From NCBI RefSeq assembly GCF_030295955.1, contig NZ_AP027363.1, positions 2,625,046 through 2,689,045 of the forward strand: a stretch of DNA of 64,000 nt, read 5' to 3'. The notes under the pieces were generated by a model. That model did not search any database, had not been told where the DNA came from, and saw nothing but the letters and a program-made list of their open reading frames with translations. Every line of letters starts with the position of its first letter. Positions within the stretch are counted from its first letter, which is position 1. This document shows positions 37,354 to 47,052 of this stretch, piece after piece. This DNA is from Thalassotalea agarivorans (GTDB lineage Bacteria > Pseudomonadota > Gammaproteobacteria > Enterobacterales > Alteromonadaceae). Made by a program: the position numbers and the translations under genes.

Positions 37354-38079
37354 CTACATACGCGATTTTCGGTACTGCAGCGGTTGCTCACCAAACATTT
37401 TGAAAAACTGTTTACTAAAGTAACTCGGCTCTGAAAAGCCGCACTGAAATGCTATATCTGCAATCGGTAGTTGCGACTCAATTAACAGACGTCTAGCGTG
37501 GTCTAATCGCACCTCGTTAATAAATTGATTAGGCGTTTTCGCTAAATACTTTCTAAAACGGCGTTCAAGGGCGCTGACCGACAAGTGCGCATCTTTTGCC
37601 AACTGTTCTACCGTAATCGCTTTGTGATAGTTCTTTTGAATATATTTAACCGGTGCATCTACAGCTTTGACATTTGACAAAGCTTTCGACGTTTTTTGTA
37701 GATGGCGCGTCAATCCATAGGTGCCAATGATGTCATCATTGCCGTTTTTTAATATACGTTTTGACGTTGAAAACCACCCAAGTTTGCCTGGTGATATTGA
37801 GTTTAATTCCAACCGATTGGTCACGAGTTTTCCAGACAATACCCTTTGGTCATCCTCTACATATTGCTTTGCCAAATGAGGCGGCGAAAAATCATAATCG
37901 TTTTTGCCAATTAAATGGTCCATATCTTTGCAACCTAAATGATGCATAAATTGACTGTTGCAATAGATAAAACGACTATCTATATCTTTAACCCAAAAGA
38001 GCACGTCCTGCAACAGGTCAAACGCTGTAATAATCTGCTTTACAGCTGAGTCATCTAAGAGGTTTTTACCATGAAACAT
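37354..38079 (-). CDS. PAS-domain AraC-family regulator of the adjacent sugar operon
   Basis: About 241 residues from the ATG at 38079; a longer TTG start at 38169 would add 30 residues without conservation. Residues about 10-120 form a PAS fold (FDLLQDVLFWVKDIDSRFIYCNSQFM, then LIGKNDYDF), which usually binds a small ligand or cofactor. Residues about 140-241 are the AraC double helix-turn-helix (LSVSALERRFRKYL, then CGFSEPSYFSKQFFKMFG). It is divergent from the Gfo/Idh/MocA gene with 145 bases between, so it is the obvious regulator of that operon. No operator could be defined by eye. Confidence 0.87.
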   Translation of the reverse strand: MFHGKNLLDDSAVKQIITAFDLLQDVLFWVKDIDSRFIYCNSQFMHHLGCKDMDHLIGKNDYDFSPPHLAKQYVEDDQRVLSGKLVTNRLELNSISPGKLGWFSTSKRILKNGNDDIIGTYGLTRHLQKTSKALSNVKAVDAPVKYIQKNYHKAITVEQLAKDAHLSVSALERRFRKYLAKTPNQFINEVRLDHARRLLIESQLPIADIAFQCGFSEPSYFSKQFFKMFGEQPLQYRKSRM

Positions 38080-38224
38080 AAAGAATTGAGCACTTACTCT
38101 AATAGTTATCGTTATTTTATTAAACGCCGATTTTTTACTATTTTCAACCGAAAATTTATTATCGAGCAACTAGCGCATAAGGATATGCTGTAATGCAATA
38201 AGAAAGCTTTAAGGTGCAGCAACA

Positions 38225-39379
38225 ATGACTAGAAAAATTAGAATGGGTATGGTCGGAGGCGGTGAAGGCGCATTTATAGGCGCTGTACACCGAATGGCGG
38301 CAAACTTGGATGGACAGATAGAGCTAGTTTGCGGTGCCTTTAGCAGTAATGCCGAACGCTCTATAGCATCTGGCAAAAGTTTGTTTCTTGACCCTTCTCG
38401 CTGCTATGCAAGCTATCAAGAGATGTTTGAACAAGAAGCAAAACTTCCGCCACAACAGCGCATGGACTTTGTTGCTATTGTTACACCCAATCATCTTCAC
38501 TTTCCTGTCGCTAAAATGGCGATGGAATATGGTTTTCATGTCATGTCAGACAAACCCGCCACCTTAAACCTTGATGAAGCAAAGCACCTTAACGCCATTA
38601 TCAACGAAACAGGCAGACTTTATGGCTTAACTCATACCTACAATGGTTACCCTCTCGTCAAAGAAGCAAAGCAGCTTATTGCTGATGGCAAACTTGGTAA
38701 GGTGACAAAAGTTGTTGTTGAATACAGTCAAGGCTGGCTCGCCTCCGCTGATGACGAAGGAAGCAAACAGGCAAGCTGGCGTTTAGATGAAAAACAGGCT
38801 GGTATTAGTTGCTGTATGGGCGATATAGGTGTTCATGCCGCAAATCTTGCTGAGTATGTCAGTGGCCTCACCATCAGCGAGCTATGTGCCGATTTAACCT
38901 CGGTTGTTGCAGGAAGGACACTAGATGACGATGGTACGGTTATCCTTAGATTTAATAATGGTGTTAAAGGTCTGCTTTTTTCCAGTCAAATATCAGTTGG
39001 TGAAGAAAACAATCTACGCTTGCGCATTTATGGCGAAAAAGGGGCGATTGATTGGTCGCAACAAGAACCTAACACGCTGTGGCTTAGATCAAACAACAAC
39101 CCTACTCAAATGATTCGAACAGGTGTTGGCCAAATGAGCGACGCTGCACTCAATGCGATCAGAACTCCCGCAGGTCACCCTGAAGGTTACATAGAGGCAT
39201 TTGCCAACTTATACCTAAATTTTGCGAAGCAAATTCAGGCACACAATGCCGGCAATCCAGCAACTAATTCACAATTTGACGTACCAGGAATAAACGAAGC
39301 GCTGCGAGGTATGGCTTTTATAGAAAACGCTGTAGCAGCGAGTAATGCTGATACTAAATGGCATAAATTTACCGTCTAA
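38225..39379 (+). CDS. Gfo/Idh/MocA-family oxidoreductase
   Basis: 384 residues. An N-terminal Rossmann domain (RMGMVGGGEGAFIGAVHR, FVAIVTPNHLHFPVAKMAM) is followed by the conserved EKP-like DKPATLN, in which Lys is the usual catalytic residue, and then a C-terminal beta-sheet domain with GDIGVHAANLAEYVSG supplying the catalytic Asp/His. Such enzymes oxidise or reduce sugars and polyols with NAD(P); in trehalose-type pathways (ThuB) they act on 3-keto sugars. It is first of ten co-directional genes, cytoplasmic, 15 bases before the next gene. Confidence 0.92.
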   Translation: MTRKIRMGMVGGGEGAFIGAVHRMAANLDGQIELVCGAFSSNAERSIASGKSLFLDPSRCYASYQEMFEQEAKLPPQQRMDFVAIVTPNHLHFPVAKMAMEYGFHVMSDKPATLNLDEAKHLNAIINETGRLYGLTHTYNGYPLVKEAKQLIADGKLGKVTKVVVEYSQGWLASADDEGSKQASWRLDEKQAGISCCMGDIGVHAANLAEYVSGLTISELCADLTSVVAGRTLDDDGTVILRFNNGVKGLLFSSQISVGEENNLRLRIYGEKGAIDWSQQEPNTLWLRSNNNPTQMIRTGVGQMSDAALNAIRTPAGHPEGYIEAFANLYLNFAKQIQAHNAGNPATNSQFDVPGINEALRGMAFIENAVAASNADTKWHKFTV

Positions 39380-39393
39380 TAGGAATCATAAAG

Positions 39394-40449
39394 ATGAAAG
39401 AGATTAAAGGTCCTGCAATATTTTTAGCACAATTTGCTGGTGACGAATCGCCTTTTAACAACTTCAAGGACATTTGTCGCTGGGCTTCAGGGCTAGGCTT
39501 TAAAGGCATTCAAGTCCCTAGTTGGGACGGTCGATTCATGGATTTGGAAAAAGCTGCAAGTAGCAAAGACTATTGCGATGAGCTTGCAGGCACTGCGGCT
39601 GAATTTGGATTAACCATCACTGAATTGTCGACGCATTTACAAGGCCAACTAGTGGCTGTTCATCCTGCCTACGATCAAATGTTTGACGGATTTGCTGCTG
39701 AGCACGTGCGAAACAATCCACAAGCTCGCACAGAATGGGCTGTTGAACAAATGAAGTTTGCAGCCAAAGCAAGTCAAAACCTCGGCTTGAATGCACACGC
39801 TAGCTTTTCCGGTGCGCTGCTCTGGCAAACTGTTTATCCATGGCCACAACGTCCCGCTGGCTTAGTTGAAAGCGGATTCAAAGAGCTCGCTAATCGTTGG
39901 CTTCCTATCCTCGATGCCTTTGACGAAGCGGGCGTTGATGTATGTTATGAACTCCACCCTGGAGAAGATTTACACGACGGTGTTACCTTTGAACGTTTCT
40001 TGGAAGCAACAGGCAATCATCCTCGCGCTAATATTTTGTACGATCCAAGTCACTTCGTGTTGCAACAGCTCGATTATCTAGCCTTTATTGACATCTATCA
40101 TGAACGCATCAAAGCCTTTCATGTAAAAGACGCAGAATTTACACCAAATGGCCGCAGCGGTGTTTACGGTGGATACCAAGATTGGATAAACCGTCCTGGC
40201 AGATTCAGATCATTGGGTGATGGCCAAACAGATTTTAAAGCAATTTTTAGTAAACTGACTCAATATGGATTTGATGGTTGGGCCGTGCTTGAATGGGAAT
40301 GCTGTATTAAACACCCACTGGATGGTGCTGCCGAGGGCGCTAAATTTATTCAAGACCATCTAATTAGGCCCACTGAAAAAGCCTTTGATGATTTTGCAGG
40401 TGTAGGTGCTGACGAAGATTTTAATAAAAAACTATTGGGCATCAAATAA
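39394..40449 (+). CDS. Sugar phosphate isomerase/epimerase-like TIM barrel (cytoplasmic)
   Basis: 351 residues of the xylose-isomerase-like TIM-barrel family, without signal peptide. Metal-ligand positions appear in VCYELHPGEDLHDG (Glu), ILYDPSHFVLQQLD (Asp/His), KAFHVKDAEF (His, Asp) and WAVLEWECCIKHP (Glu). Such enzymes isomerise or epimerise keto sugars at a divalent metal. It follows the oxidoreductase by 15 bases, probably acting in the next step on the keto sugar. The exact reaction is unknown. Confidence 0.9.
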   Translation: MKEIKGPAIFLAQFAGDESPFNNFKDICRWASGLGFKGIQVPSWDGRFMDLEKAASSKDYCDELAGTAAEFGLTITELSTHLQGQLVAVHPAYDQMFDGFAAEHVRNNPQARTEWAVEQMKFAAKASQNLGLNAHASFSGALLWQTVYPWPQRPAGLVESGFKELANRWLPILDAFDEAGVDVCYELHPGEDLHDGVTFERFLEATGNHPRANILYDPSHFVLQQLDYLAFIDIYHERIKAFHVKDAEFTPNGRSGVYGGYQDWINRPGRFRSLGDGQTDFKAIFSKLTQYGFDGWAVLEWECCIKHPLDGAAEGAKFIQDHLIRPTEKAFDDFAGVGADEDFNKKLLGIK

Positions 40450-40580
40450 ACAATAGATTACAACAATAAAGATAAGGCAATGAGCATAGCGTTGTAGCTG
40501 TTCGACAATTCAAAAAATAATAAGTCGCAACAAGCTGTTTATGAAACTAAATTGCCTAATTGGTATGAGGAAAGCGAACA

Positions 40581-41789
40581 ATGAACAAATCAAGATTATT
40601 CCAGCTGTGCTGTTTTGCACTGACGGTTACGTCGATGACATTTGCAATTCGAGCCGGCATTTTAGGTCAACTAGGCATTGATTTTGGACTAAGCGATACA
40701 GAGCTAGGCTGGGTCAATGCAATGGCCTTTTTAGGTTTTCCGATTGCAACCATGGTAGGTGGCGCAATCTATAATGCGATAGGCGCTAAACGCTTAATAG
40801 CTTTAGCATTTGCTTGCCACCTTATAGGGCTTGTAATGACCATTACAGCTGGAGGCTTTTGGGGGCTGCTAATCTCTACTTTCCTTATTGGCTTTGCAAA
40901 TGGTGCCGTAGAAGCCGGTTGTAACCCGCTGATTGCGCAAATTTATAGCGATAACAAAACAACCATGTTGAATAGATTCCACGTCTGGTTTCCAGGTGGT
41001 ATTGTTATTGGCGCACTCGCGTCTCAAGGCATGACAAGCATGGGATTGAATTGGCAGTGGCAAGTCAGCATTATTTTAATTCCTACCTTCATTTATGGCG
41101 CTATGTTGCTTAAAAGTGAATTCCCTGAATTTGATAAGCAATTAAATTCGACATTAAACAACTTAAAACATCTTATCTCGCCTTTATACCTATTCTTAGT
41201 AGTTATTATGACGTTTACCGCGACAGCAGAATTAGGTACTCAGCAGTGGATTGAGCGTATTTTAGGTGCTACCGGTGTATCGCCAATGATTGTGTTAGCC
41301 ATGGTCACAGGTCTAATGGCCTTGGGCCGCTACTTCGCAGGCCCAATCATACATCGCTTTAATCCGACAGGCGTATTATTGGGTAGTGCAGTATTCACCT
41401 CTCTAGGTATCTACCTAATGAGCCAATCAACAGGTAGCATGGTTTATGTTGCGGCGATTATTTTTGCGCTAGGTGTCACTTACTTTTGGCCAACTATGTT
41501 GGGTTGCGTTGCGGAATACACACCTAAAACCGGCGCTTTAGGTTTATCACTTATAGGTGGCGCAGGCATGTTTGCTGTCAGTATGTGGAACCCCGTGATT
41601 GGTAGCTGGATTGATGGCGCAAAAGCCGAAGCAGCAGCACAAAATTTAGCAGCAACTGAAGCCGATATTATTGCAGGACAAACTGTTTTAGGGAATCTCT
41701 TGATGTTCCCTCTCATTGCTGTGGTGGCATTCATTATTTTGTATGTTTACATTAAAAAACAAACGCAACAAAGCCAGCAAGTAGCGTAA
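40581..41789 (+). CDS. MFS sugar transporter
   Basis: 402 residues with twelve predicted membrane segments. It starts with SMTFAIRAGILGQLGIDFGLSDTELGWVNAMAF, a common opening in sugar MFS carriers, and has the loop motif NAIGAKRLIALAF. The 131-base gap before it may hold a promoter, but a GAGGAAAG ribosome site and direction keep it in the operon. It probably brings the keto or free sugar across the inner membrane. Substrate inferred only from neighbours. Confidence 0.88.
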   Translation: MNKSRLFQLCCFALTVTSMTFAIRAGILGQLGIDFGLSDTELGWVNAMAFLGFPIATMVGGAIYNAIGAKRLIALAFACHLIGLVMTITAGGFWGLLISTFLIGFANGAVEAGCNPLIAQIYSDNKTTMLNRFHVWFPGGIVIGALASQGMTSMGLNWQWQVSIILIPTFIYGAMLLKSEFPEFDKQLNSTLNNLKHLISPLYLFLVVIMTFTATAELGTQQWIERILGATGVSPMIVLAMVTGLMALGRYFAGPIIHRFNPTGVLLGSAVFTSLGIYLMSQSTGSMVYVAAIIFALGVTYFWPTMLGCVAEYTPKTGALGLSLIGGAGMFAVSMWNPVIGSWIDGAKAEAAAQNLAATEADIIAGQTVLGNLLMFPLIAVVAFIILYVYIKKQTQQSQQVA

Positions 41790-41799
41790 GGGTTTAAGT

Positions 41800-42492
41800 A
41801 TGAAACAATGCTTATTTATAGCGCTGACAATTGCGTTGCTATGCATTACGCAAGCACAAGCAGGCGACAATCAACTGTCTAAACAGGAAATAGCTGATGG
41901 CTGGGTATTATTGTTTGATGGTAAAGACTTATCGCAATGGCGCAATTTCAAACAAAGCGACATTAGTCCTTTGTGGCAGGTACAAGACGGCGCTATCCAC
42001 CTGACTAAAAAAGGTGGAGGCGACATCTTAACCAAGCAACAATTTCAAAATTTCTCCTTGAAGTTGGACTGGAAAATTATCGAAGCGGGCAACAGCGGCA
42101 TTTTTATACTGGCCGATGAAAACGGCAAACGTATTTATTCACACGCGCCTGAAATACAAATTCTTGACAACGAGCGTCATAGCGACAACCTAGTAGATTC
42201 TCATTTATCCGGTTCACTCTATGATTTAGTGGCCTCTCCGGCGGTATCACACAAGCCAGCGGGGCAATGGAATCAAGTTGAGATATCACTAAAAGATAAC
42301 CACTTACTGGTGAAACAAAATGATATCGTGACAGTGAGTATTGTTATTGGCAGTTCTACCTGGAATACGTTGGTAGCAGGCAGTAAGTTCGCTACTTGGC
42401 AAGGCTTTGGCGTTAACAAAGCGGGTCATATTGGTTTGCAAGACCACGATGACAAAGTGTGGTTCAAAAACATCAAAATAAAGGAGCACTAA
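41800..42492 (+). CDS. Periplasmic DUF1080 / 3-keto-disaccharide hydrolase-like protein (PF06439)
   Basis: 230 residues with a signal peptide ending ITQAQA (about residue 21). The concanavalin-like jelly roll has the family hallmarks GWVLLFDGKDLSQWRNF, DGAIHLTKKGGGDILTKQQFQNFSLKLDWKI-like strands and GNSGIFILADE, and ends with IGLQDHDDKVWFKNIKIKE. Members of PF06439 have been linked to hydrolysis or lysis of 3-keto-glycosides. The two GMC dehydrogenases beside it would make such substrates in the periplasm. Its stop is 1 base from the start of the GMC gene. Confidence 0.9.
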   Translation: MKQCLFIALTIALLCITQAQAGDNQLSKQEIADGWVLLFDGKDLSQWRNFKQSDISPLWQVQDGAIHLTKKGGGDILTKQQFQNFSLKLDWKIIEAGNSGIFILADENGKRIYSHAPEIQILDNERHSDNLVDSHLSGSLYDLVASPAVSHKPAGQWNQVEISLKDNHLLVKQNDIVTVSIVIGSSTWNTLVAGSKFATWQGFGVNKAGHIGLQDHDDKVWFKNIKIKEH

Positions 42493-42493
42493 T

Positions 42494-44173
42494 ATGGCTG
42501 AATTTAAGCATCAAGTATTAGTGGTTGGTTCAGGCGCAGGCGGTGCCATGGCAGCTTACATACTTGCCAAGCAAGGCCATAAAGTGCTGATGTTAGAAGC
42601 GGGACGAGATTATGATCCCAAAACTGAAACACCAATGTTCAAACGAAAAAATCAAGCGCCCTTAATGGGGACTGGCACACCAGATAAAGACTTTGGTTTT
42701 TATGACTCCACAGTCGATGGCGGCTGGCAGGTACCCGGAGAGCCATATACTAGCGCAGAGGGTTCAGACTTTATGTGGTGGCGAGCACGCATGTTAGGCG
42801 GTCGAACCAATCATTGGGGGCGTTACTCTCTGCGATTTAGTCGTCACGATTTCAAAGGAAAATCACGCGATGGCCTAGGTGCAGACTGGCCCTTTGACTA
42901 TGACGAAATTGCGCCTTGGTATGACAAAACTGAAGCCTTGGTTGGTGTTTGTGGTAAAAATACCGGCTTAGATGACATGCCAGATTCATCAGCAGGTATC
43001 CTGCAAAAGCCACCTAAGGCGCGCGTACCTGAATTGCTCATCGCCGCTGCAGCAAAAAAGCATGGTATTGACGTTGCGCACATGCACAGAGCCGTATTAA
43101 CTAAACCTTTAGATGATCGCGCTGCCTGTTTCTATGCGACGCCTTGTGGCCATGGCTGCTCTATTGGCGCAGCTTTTCAAACAACCACATCGCTTATTCC
43201 CATGGCAAAAGCCACCGGCAACTTGAAAGTCATCACCAATGCTATGGTGAAGTCGGTCGATACCGATGACGCCGGCAAGGTCATTGGTGTTACTTATATA
43301 GACAAAGAAAACAAAAGTGCAGTGTCCATAAACGCACAAGTGGTAATTCTTGCTGCAAGTGCATGTGAATCTGCGCGCGTTTTACTTAATTCAAAATCTA
43401 AAAAGCACCCAAATGGCTTGGCAAATTCGAGTGGTCAGGTAGGTCGCAATATTATGGACTCAACTGGCGCATACCTTGGCGCTATGGTGCCGGCTCTAAA
43501 GGGCCGCCCAAGGTACAATGAAGACGGACATACCGCAAATCACCTATTTATTCCTTGGTGGGGTCACAAAGCACAAGAAAAAGGCGAATTGGACTTCCCA
43601 CGTGGCTATCATTTTGAATTGGGTACTGGCTTTGGTGAACCTGGTGCTGGCGTGCCCGGTAATCCACAAGGTTATGGAAAAGCCTTCAAGCAGGAAGCAA
43701 AAGATAGTTATGGCGCTTGGGTAGGTTTTTCATTAAGAGGGGAAATGGTCCCCAATGAAAACTGTTTTATGGAAATAGATGAGCAGGTTAAAGATGACTA
43801 CGGCATTCCTGTTGCAAAGTTTCATTGGAAATGGAGCAAACATGAAATCAATCAGGTTGCCCACGGACTAAAAACTGCGAAGAAATTACTTGAAACCATG
43901 GGGGCAGAGGTGGGTGAATTGCCGCCAGCAGAGAAAGCTATTCTCAAAGGTGGGCAGATTATTCATGAAATAGGTACTACCCGCATGGGCAGTGACCCTG
44001 AGCAGTCAGTAACCAATCAATGGGGACAAACATGGGACTGTAACAATCTATTTGTCATGGACGGAGGCGTGTTTGCTTCTAATCCACATAAAAACTGCAC
44101 ACTAACCATTATGACGCTCGCTATGCGCAATGCTAATTGGCTGTCGATGCAATTGAAAACGGGGGATATTTAA
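42494..44173 (+). CDS. GMC-family FAD dehydrogenase, large subunit (copy 1; glucoside-3-dehydrogenase type)
   Basis: 559 residues. FAD-binding VVGSGAGGAMAAYILAKQGH (9-28), the GGRTNHWGR flavin loop (102-110), and a C-terminal active-site region NPHKNCTLT with the catalytic His. Three cysteines at 212, 218 and 222 (C-x5-C-x3-C) lie where FAD-dependent glucose dehydrogenases of this type bind an iron-sulfur cluster. There is no signal peptide; export would be with the Tat-signalled small subunit encoded 2 bases downstream. Related enzymes oxidise C3 of glycosides and pass electrons to a cytochrome c. Confidence 0.9.
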   Translation: MAEFKHQVLVVGSGAGGAMAAYILAKQGHKVLMLEAGRDYDPKTETPMFKRKNQAPLMGTGTPDKDFGFYDSTVDGGWQVPGEPYTSAEGSDFMWWRARMLGGRTNHWGRYSLRFSRHDFKGKSRDGLGADWPFDYDEIAPWYDKTEALVGVCGKNTGLDDMPDSSAGILQKPPKARVPELLIAAAAKKHGIDVAHMHRAVLTKPLDDRAACFYATPCGHGCSIGAAFQTTTSLIPMAKATGNLKVITNAMVKSVDTDDAGKVIGVTYIDKENKSAVSINAQVVILAASACESARVLLNSKSKKHPNGLANSSGQVGRNIMDSTGAYLGAMVPALKGRPRYNEDGHTANHLFIPWWGHKAQEKGELDFPRGYHFELGTGFGEPGAGVPGNPQGYGKAFKQEAKDSYGAWVGFSLRGEMVPNENCFMEIDEQVKDDYGIPVAKFHWKWSKHEINQVAHGLKTAKKLLETMGAEVGELPPAEKAILKGGQIIHEIGTTRMGSDPEQSVTNQWGQTWDCNNLFVMDGGVFASNPHKNCTLTIMTLAMRNANWLSMQLKTGDI

Positions 44174-44174
44174 C

Positions 44175-44915
44175 ATGAGTAAACCTTATATTGCTAGTAT
44201 GACGCGTCGACAAACACTGAAATGGATGGGTAAACTTGCCGCAAGCGCTGCAGCTTTTCCGTTAATTTCAGGCTGCGGCGACCTTACTGACAAACCAAGC
44301 CTTAGCGGTGAGCATTGGCCTTCGTTAAACCTCACGCCAATTACTGGTGCGGGCTATGGCAAAGATCCTAATTTGATCATTGTGCCATCGTCACCATGGC
44401 CACTTACGTTATCTAACGATCAATTACAGTTAGTTGCATCCCTTTGCGATATGCTGATCCCGGCAGAGGGAAATATTCCTTCCGCGACTTCGCTTGGCGT
44501 GCCAGATGTTGTCAATGAATGGGTAAGTGCACCCTATCCTAACCAACAAAACGATAGAGATGTATTGTTGCACGCTTTTGCATGGATTGATGATGAAGCA
44601 AGGCTTAGATTTGATAAAACGTTTGTTAAGTTAAATAGTCAACAACAGGCTCAAATTTTAGACGATATTGCTTACCAAAATGCTCAAACGAAGCCTCAAT
44701 TTCAGCGTATCGCCAAAGCTTTTAATCGCTTTTCTCGTTTGGCATTGGCCGCGTTTTTCTGCACAGACGAAGGCAGCAAAGATCTTGGCTATATGGGTAA
44801 TGTCGCTATTTCAGGCGAGTACCCTGGCCCGTCTAACGAAGCGAAAGCACACCTTGACAGCATGTTGCATGATCTTGGGTTAACTGAATACGCCTTTGAT
44901 GAAGGTTTAGACTAG
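44175..44915 (+). CDS. Gluconate 2-dehydrogenase subunit 3-like small subunit with Tat signal (copy 1)
   Basis: 246 residues. A twin-arginine motif TRRQTLKWMG precedes a hydrophobic segment, with a possible lipobox LISGC. The mature part has LQLVASLCDMLIPAEGNIPSATSLGVPDVVNEWV, the signature of the subunit-3 family (pfam13618), which escorts GMC dehydrogenases through the Tat pathway. It pairs with the GMC gene 2 bases upstream. Longer than the second copy at 46516-47043. Confidence 0.9.
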   Translation: MSKPYIASMTRRQTLKWMGKLAASAAAFPLISGCGDLTDKPSLSGEHWPSLNLTPITGAGYGKDPNLIIVPSSPWPLTLSNDQLQLVASLCDMLIPAEGNIPSATSLGVPDVVNEWVSAPYPNQQNDRDVLLHAFAWIDDEARLRFDKTFVKLNSQQQAQILDDIAYQNAQTKPQFQRIAKAFNRFSRLALAAFFCTDEGSKDLGYMGNVAISGEYPGPSNEAKAHLDSMLHDLGLTEYAFDEGLD

Positions 44916-44924
44916 GAGTCGCAT

Positions 44925-45776
44925 ATGAAAAAAATAATCAATATGAGCATTGTGGTAGCACTAATTTCACTGGTAAGTGCCTGTATGAGCAGCAGCAAAA
45001 CAACTATTCCACCACTGAGTGTTCAGTTATGGTCGGTAAAGGATAGTCTAAAACAAGACTTCAAGGGTACTTTGTCACAATTAGCCGACATGGGATTTGA
45101 TGGCGTAGAATTTGCCGGTGAATTTGGCGAATTTAAAGAAGATCCTAAGGGGCTTAAAACTTATTTGTCCTCTTTGGGTCTAGTGGCTAGCGGCGCGCAT
45201 GTTGGTGTAGATCAACTAAACAGCGAAAACATAGATGCTACATTGACGTTTTACAAAAATCTTGGCGTTTCATTGTTGATCGTGCCGTGGGATGAAAGAG
45301 CATGGCACCCTGAGGGCGTTAAAGCCTTAGTGGCAGAATTAAACAGCGCAGCAAAATACGCTAAATCATCTGGCGTTGCCATAGGTTTCCACAATCATGA
45401 CAAAGAATTTAACGAGTATGAAAACGAAACTTATTGGGATTACATTGCTCAAAATACTGCGCCTGATGTATTTCTTCAGCTCGATGTTGGCTGGGTCAAT
45501 TATGCAGGTAAAGACGCTATTGCTTATGTTAAACGATACCCTAATAGAACCCTTACAACCCACTATAAAATTGTGACAAAAGAAGGCTTAAACCAATCGC
45601 CCATTTTGGGACAGGACGACTATGATTGGGCCGCATTAATTAACACAATGGTTAAATTTGGCAATACAAAATGGATTGTGGTTGAACAAGAAGAGTATCC
45701 AAATGGCCTGAGTGAATTGCAATCTGTTGCAGCCTCAAAAGCAGGTTTGGACGCCATTATTGCGGACATGAAGTAA
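44925..45776 (+). CDS. Exported xylose-isomerase-like TIM barrel lipoprotein
   Basis: 283 residues with a lipoprotein signal (lipobox VSAC, Cys20) and a TIM barrel: PLSVQLWSVKDSLKQDFKGT, GFHNHDKEFNEYENETYWDY (His/Glu ligands), VFLQLDVGWVNYAGKD (Asp) and WIVVEQEEYPNG (Glu). Metal-binding positions are kept, so it is probably an active isomerase, epimerase or lyase located in the periplasm. It lies between the first subunit 3 and ThuA-like genes, 9 bases from each, and likely acts on the oxidised sugar before uptake. Confidence 0.88.
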   Translation: MKKIINMSIVVALISLVSACMSSSKTTIPPLSVQLWSVKDSLKQDFKGTLSQLADMGFDGVEFAGEFGEFKEDPKGLKTYLSSLGLVASGAHVGVDQLNSENIDATLTFYKNLGVSLLIVPWDERAWHPEGVKALVAELNSAAKYAKSSGVAIGFHNHDKEFNEYENETYWDYIAQNTAPDVFLQLDVGWVNYAGKDAIAYVKRYPNRTLTTHYKIVTKEGLNQSPILGQDDYDWAALINTMVKFGNTKWIVVEQEEYPNGLSELQSVAASKAGLDAIIADMK

Positions 45777-45785
45777 GGTAAAAAT

Positions 45786-46523
45786 ATGAAAGTCTTGATT
45801 GCGCTACTCTTACTGGTATACCTACCGTTTGGTCACGCCGAGCCGGGCAAACACATTCTCGTGTTTTCAAAAACAGAAGGTTGGCGCCACAAGTCGATAG
45901 AACCGGCGATTAAACAAATAACGGCTTATGCCGAGAAATACAACATTGCAGTAACGAGTAGCGAAGACGCTCAACTGTTTAATAGCGAACAATTAGCAAA
46001 ATATGACGCCGTAGTATTTTTATTAACAACAGGCAACGTATTAAATGCGTCGCAACAAAAATCCTTTGAGCAGTATATTAAAAATGGCAACGGATTTGTG
46101 GGCGTACATTCAGCCACAGATACTGGTTACGATTGGCCTTGGTACGGAAAGTTAGTGGGCGCCTACTTTAATGGGCACCCCAATGACCCGAACGTAAGAG
46201 ATGCCTTGTTGTATCCTATGAATCAAGACCACGCCGCTACTGAGATGTTACCAACAACATGGCCAAAAAAAGACGAATGGTATGACTTTAAGTCACTTAA
46301 CGCGGACGTCCAAGTATTAATCAACATAGACGAGCAAAGCTATAAAAAACCCAAAGAAAACCCTGTGAAAGAGCAAAGACCGATCAGCTGGTATCACGAA
46401 TATGACGGCGGCCGGGCATTTTATACGGGCTTGGGCCACACCACTGAAAGTTATAGCGAACCTTTGTTTATGCAACATCTATTCGGTGGCATTCAGTACG
46501 CCATAGGAGGAAACAATGACTGA
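45786..46523 (+). CDS. ThuA-like protein, exported
   Basis: 245 residues with a signal peptide (cleavage near GHA). The ThuA/glutamine-amidotransferase-like fold shows KHILVFSKTEGWRHKSIEPA, GNGFVGVHSATDTGYDWPWYG and RPISWYHEYDGGRAFYTGLGHT. ThuA in rhizobia belongs to the trehalose-utilisation operon with ThuB, a pathway through 3-keto-trehalose; its exact reaction is not settled. Its last 8 bases overlap the next gene, so they are translationally coupled. Confidence 0.9.
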   Translation: MKVLIALLLLVYLPFGHAEPGKHILVFSKTEGWRHKSIEPAIKQITAYAEKYNIAVTSSEDAQLFNSEQLAKYDAVVFLLTTGNVLNASQQKSFEQYIKNGNGFVGVHSATDTGYDWPWYGKLVGAYFNGHPNDPNVRDALLYPMNQDHAATEMLPTTWPKKDEWYDFKSLNADVQVLINIDEQSYKKPKENPVKEQRPISWYHEYDGGRAFYTGLGHTTESYSEPLFMQHLFGGIQYAIGGNND

Positions 46524-47043
46524 TACATTTATCAGCCGTAGACGATTTTTAGCGGGTACATCAATGCTATTGGGCGCAGCGTTAACGCCAATAGCTAGTA
46601 AAGCGTTTGCCGCTATAGCAAATAACAACGACAACCAATTCAAGATGTTGATGTCCCCTGTGCAACTTAACGTTGCCAAACAAATGGCCGATACCATTAT
46701 ACCGACTACCAATACCCCTGGCGCAGCGGCGGCTATGGTCCATGATTTTATCAATATGATGGTCAGTAGTTACTTAACAGAAACTGAAAGAGCCATGATG
46801 CTAGCAGGCTTTGATAATCATCAAGCAATACTGAGCATGACAGAGCAGCAACGTATTGACTATGTATCAAACCTTGATAAAAACCGCCACAGCGATGAGT
46901 TCTTCAAATCATTCAAAGAACTCACTGTGATTGGTTATTACACCTCAAAAATTGGTGCAAGTGTTGAACTCAACTACGATCCAGTACCTGGTCCGTATAA
47001 AGAATTACCGTTTAAAGATGTTGGCAAAGTGTGGTCTACCTAA
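46516..47043 (+). CDS. Gluconate 2-dehydrogenase subunit 3-like small subunit with Tat signal (copy 2)
   Basis: 175 residues with a Tat motif SRRRFLAGTSM and signal to about KAFA. The core QLNVAKQMADTIIPTTNTPGAAAAMVHDFINMMV is the subunit-3 family. It overlaps the thuA-like gene and precedes the second GMC gene by 9 bases. As in copy 1, it should carry the cofactor-loaded GMC subunit to the periplasm. Confidence 0.9.
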   Translation: MTDTFISRRRFLAGTSMLLGAALTPIASKAFAAIANNNDNQFKMLMSPVQLNVAKQMADTIIPTTNTPGAAAAMVHDFINMMVSSYLTETERAMMLAGFDNHQAILSMTEQQRIDYVSNLDKNRHSDEFFKSFKELTVIGYYTSKIGASVELNYDPVPGPYKELPFKDVGKVWST

Positions 47044-47052
47044 GGAGTTGCT

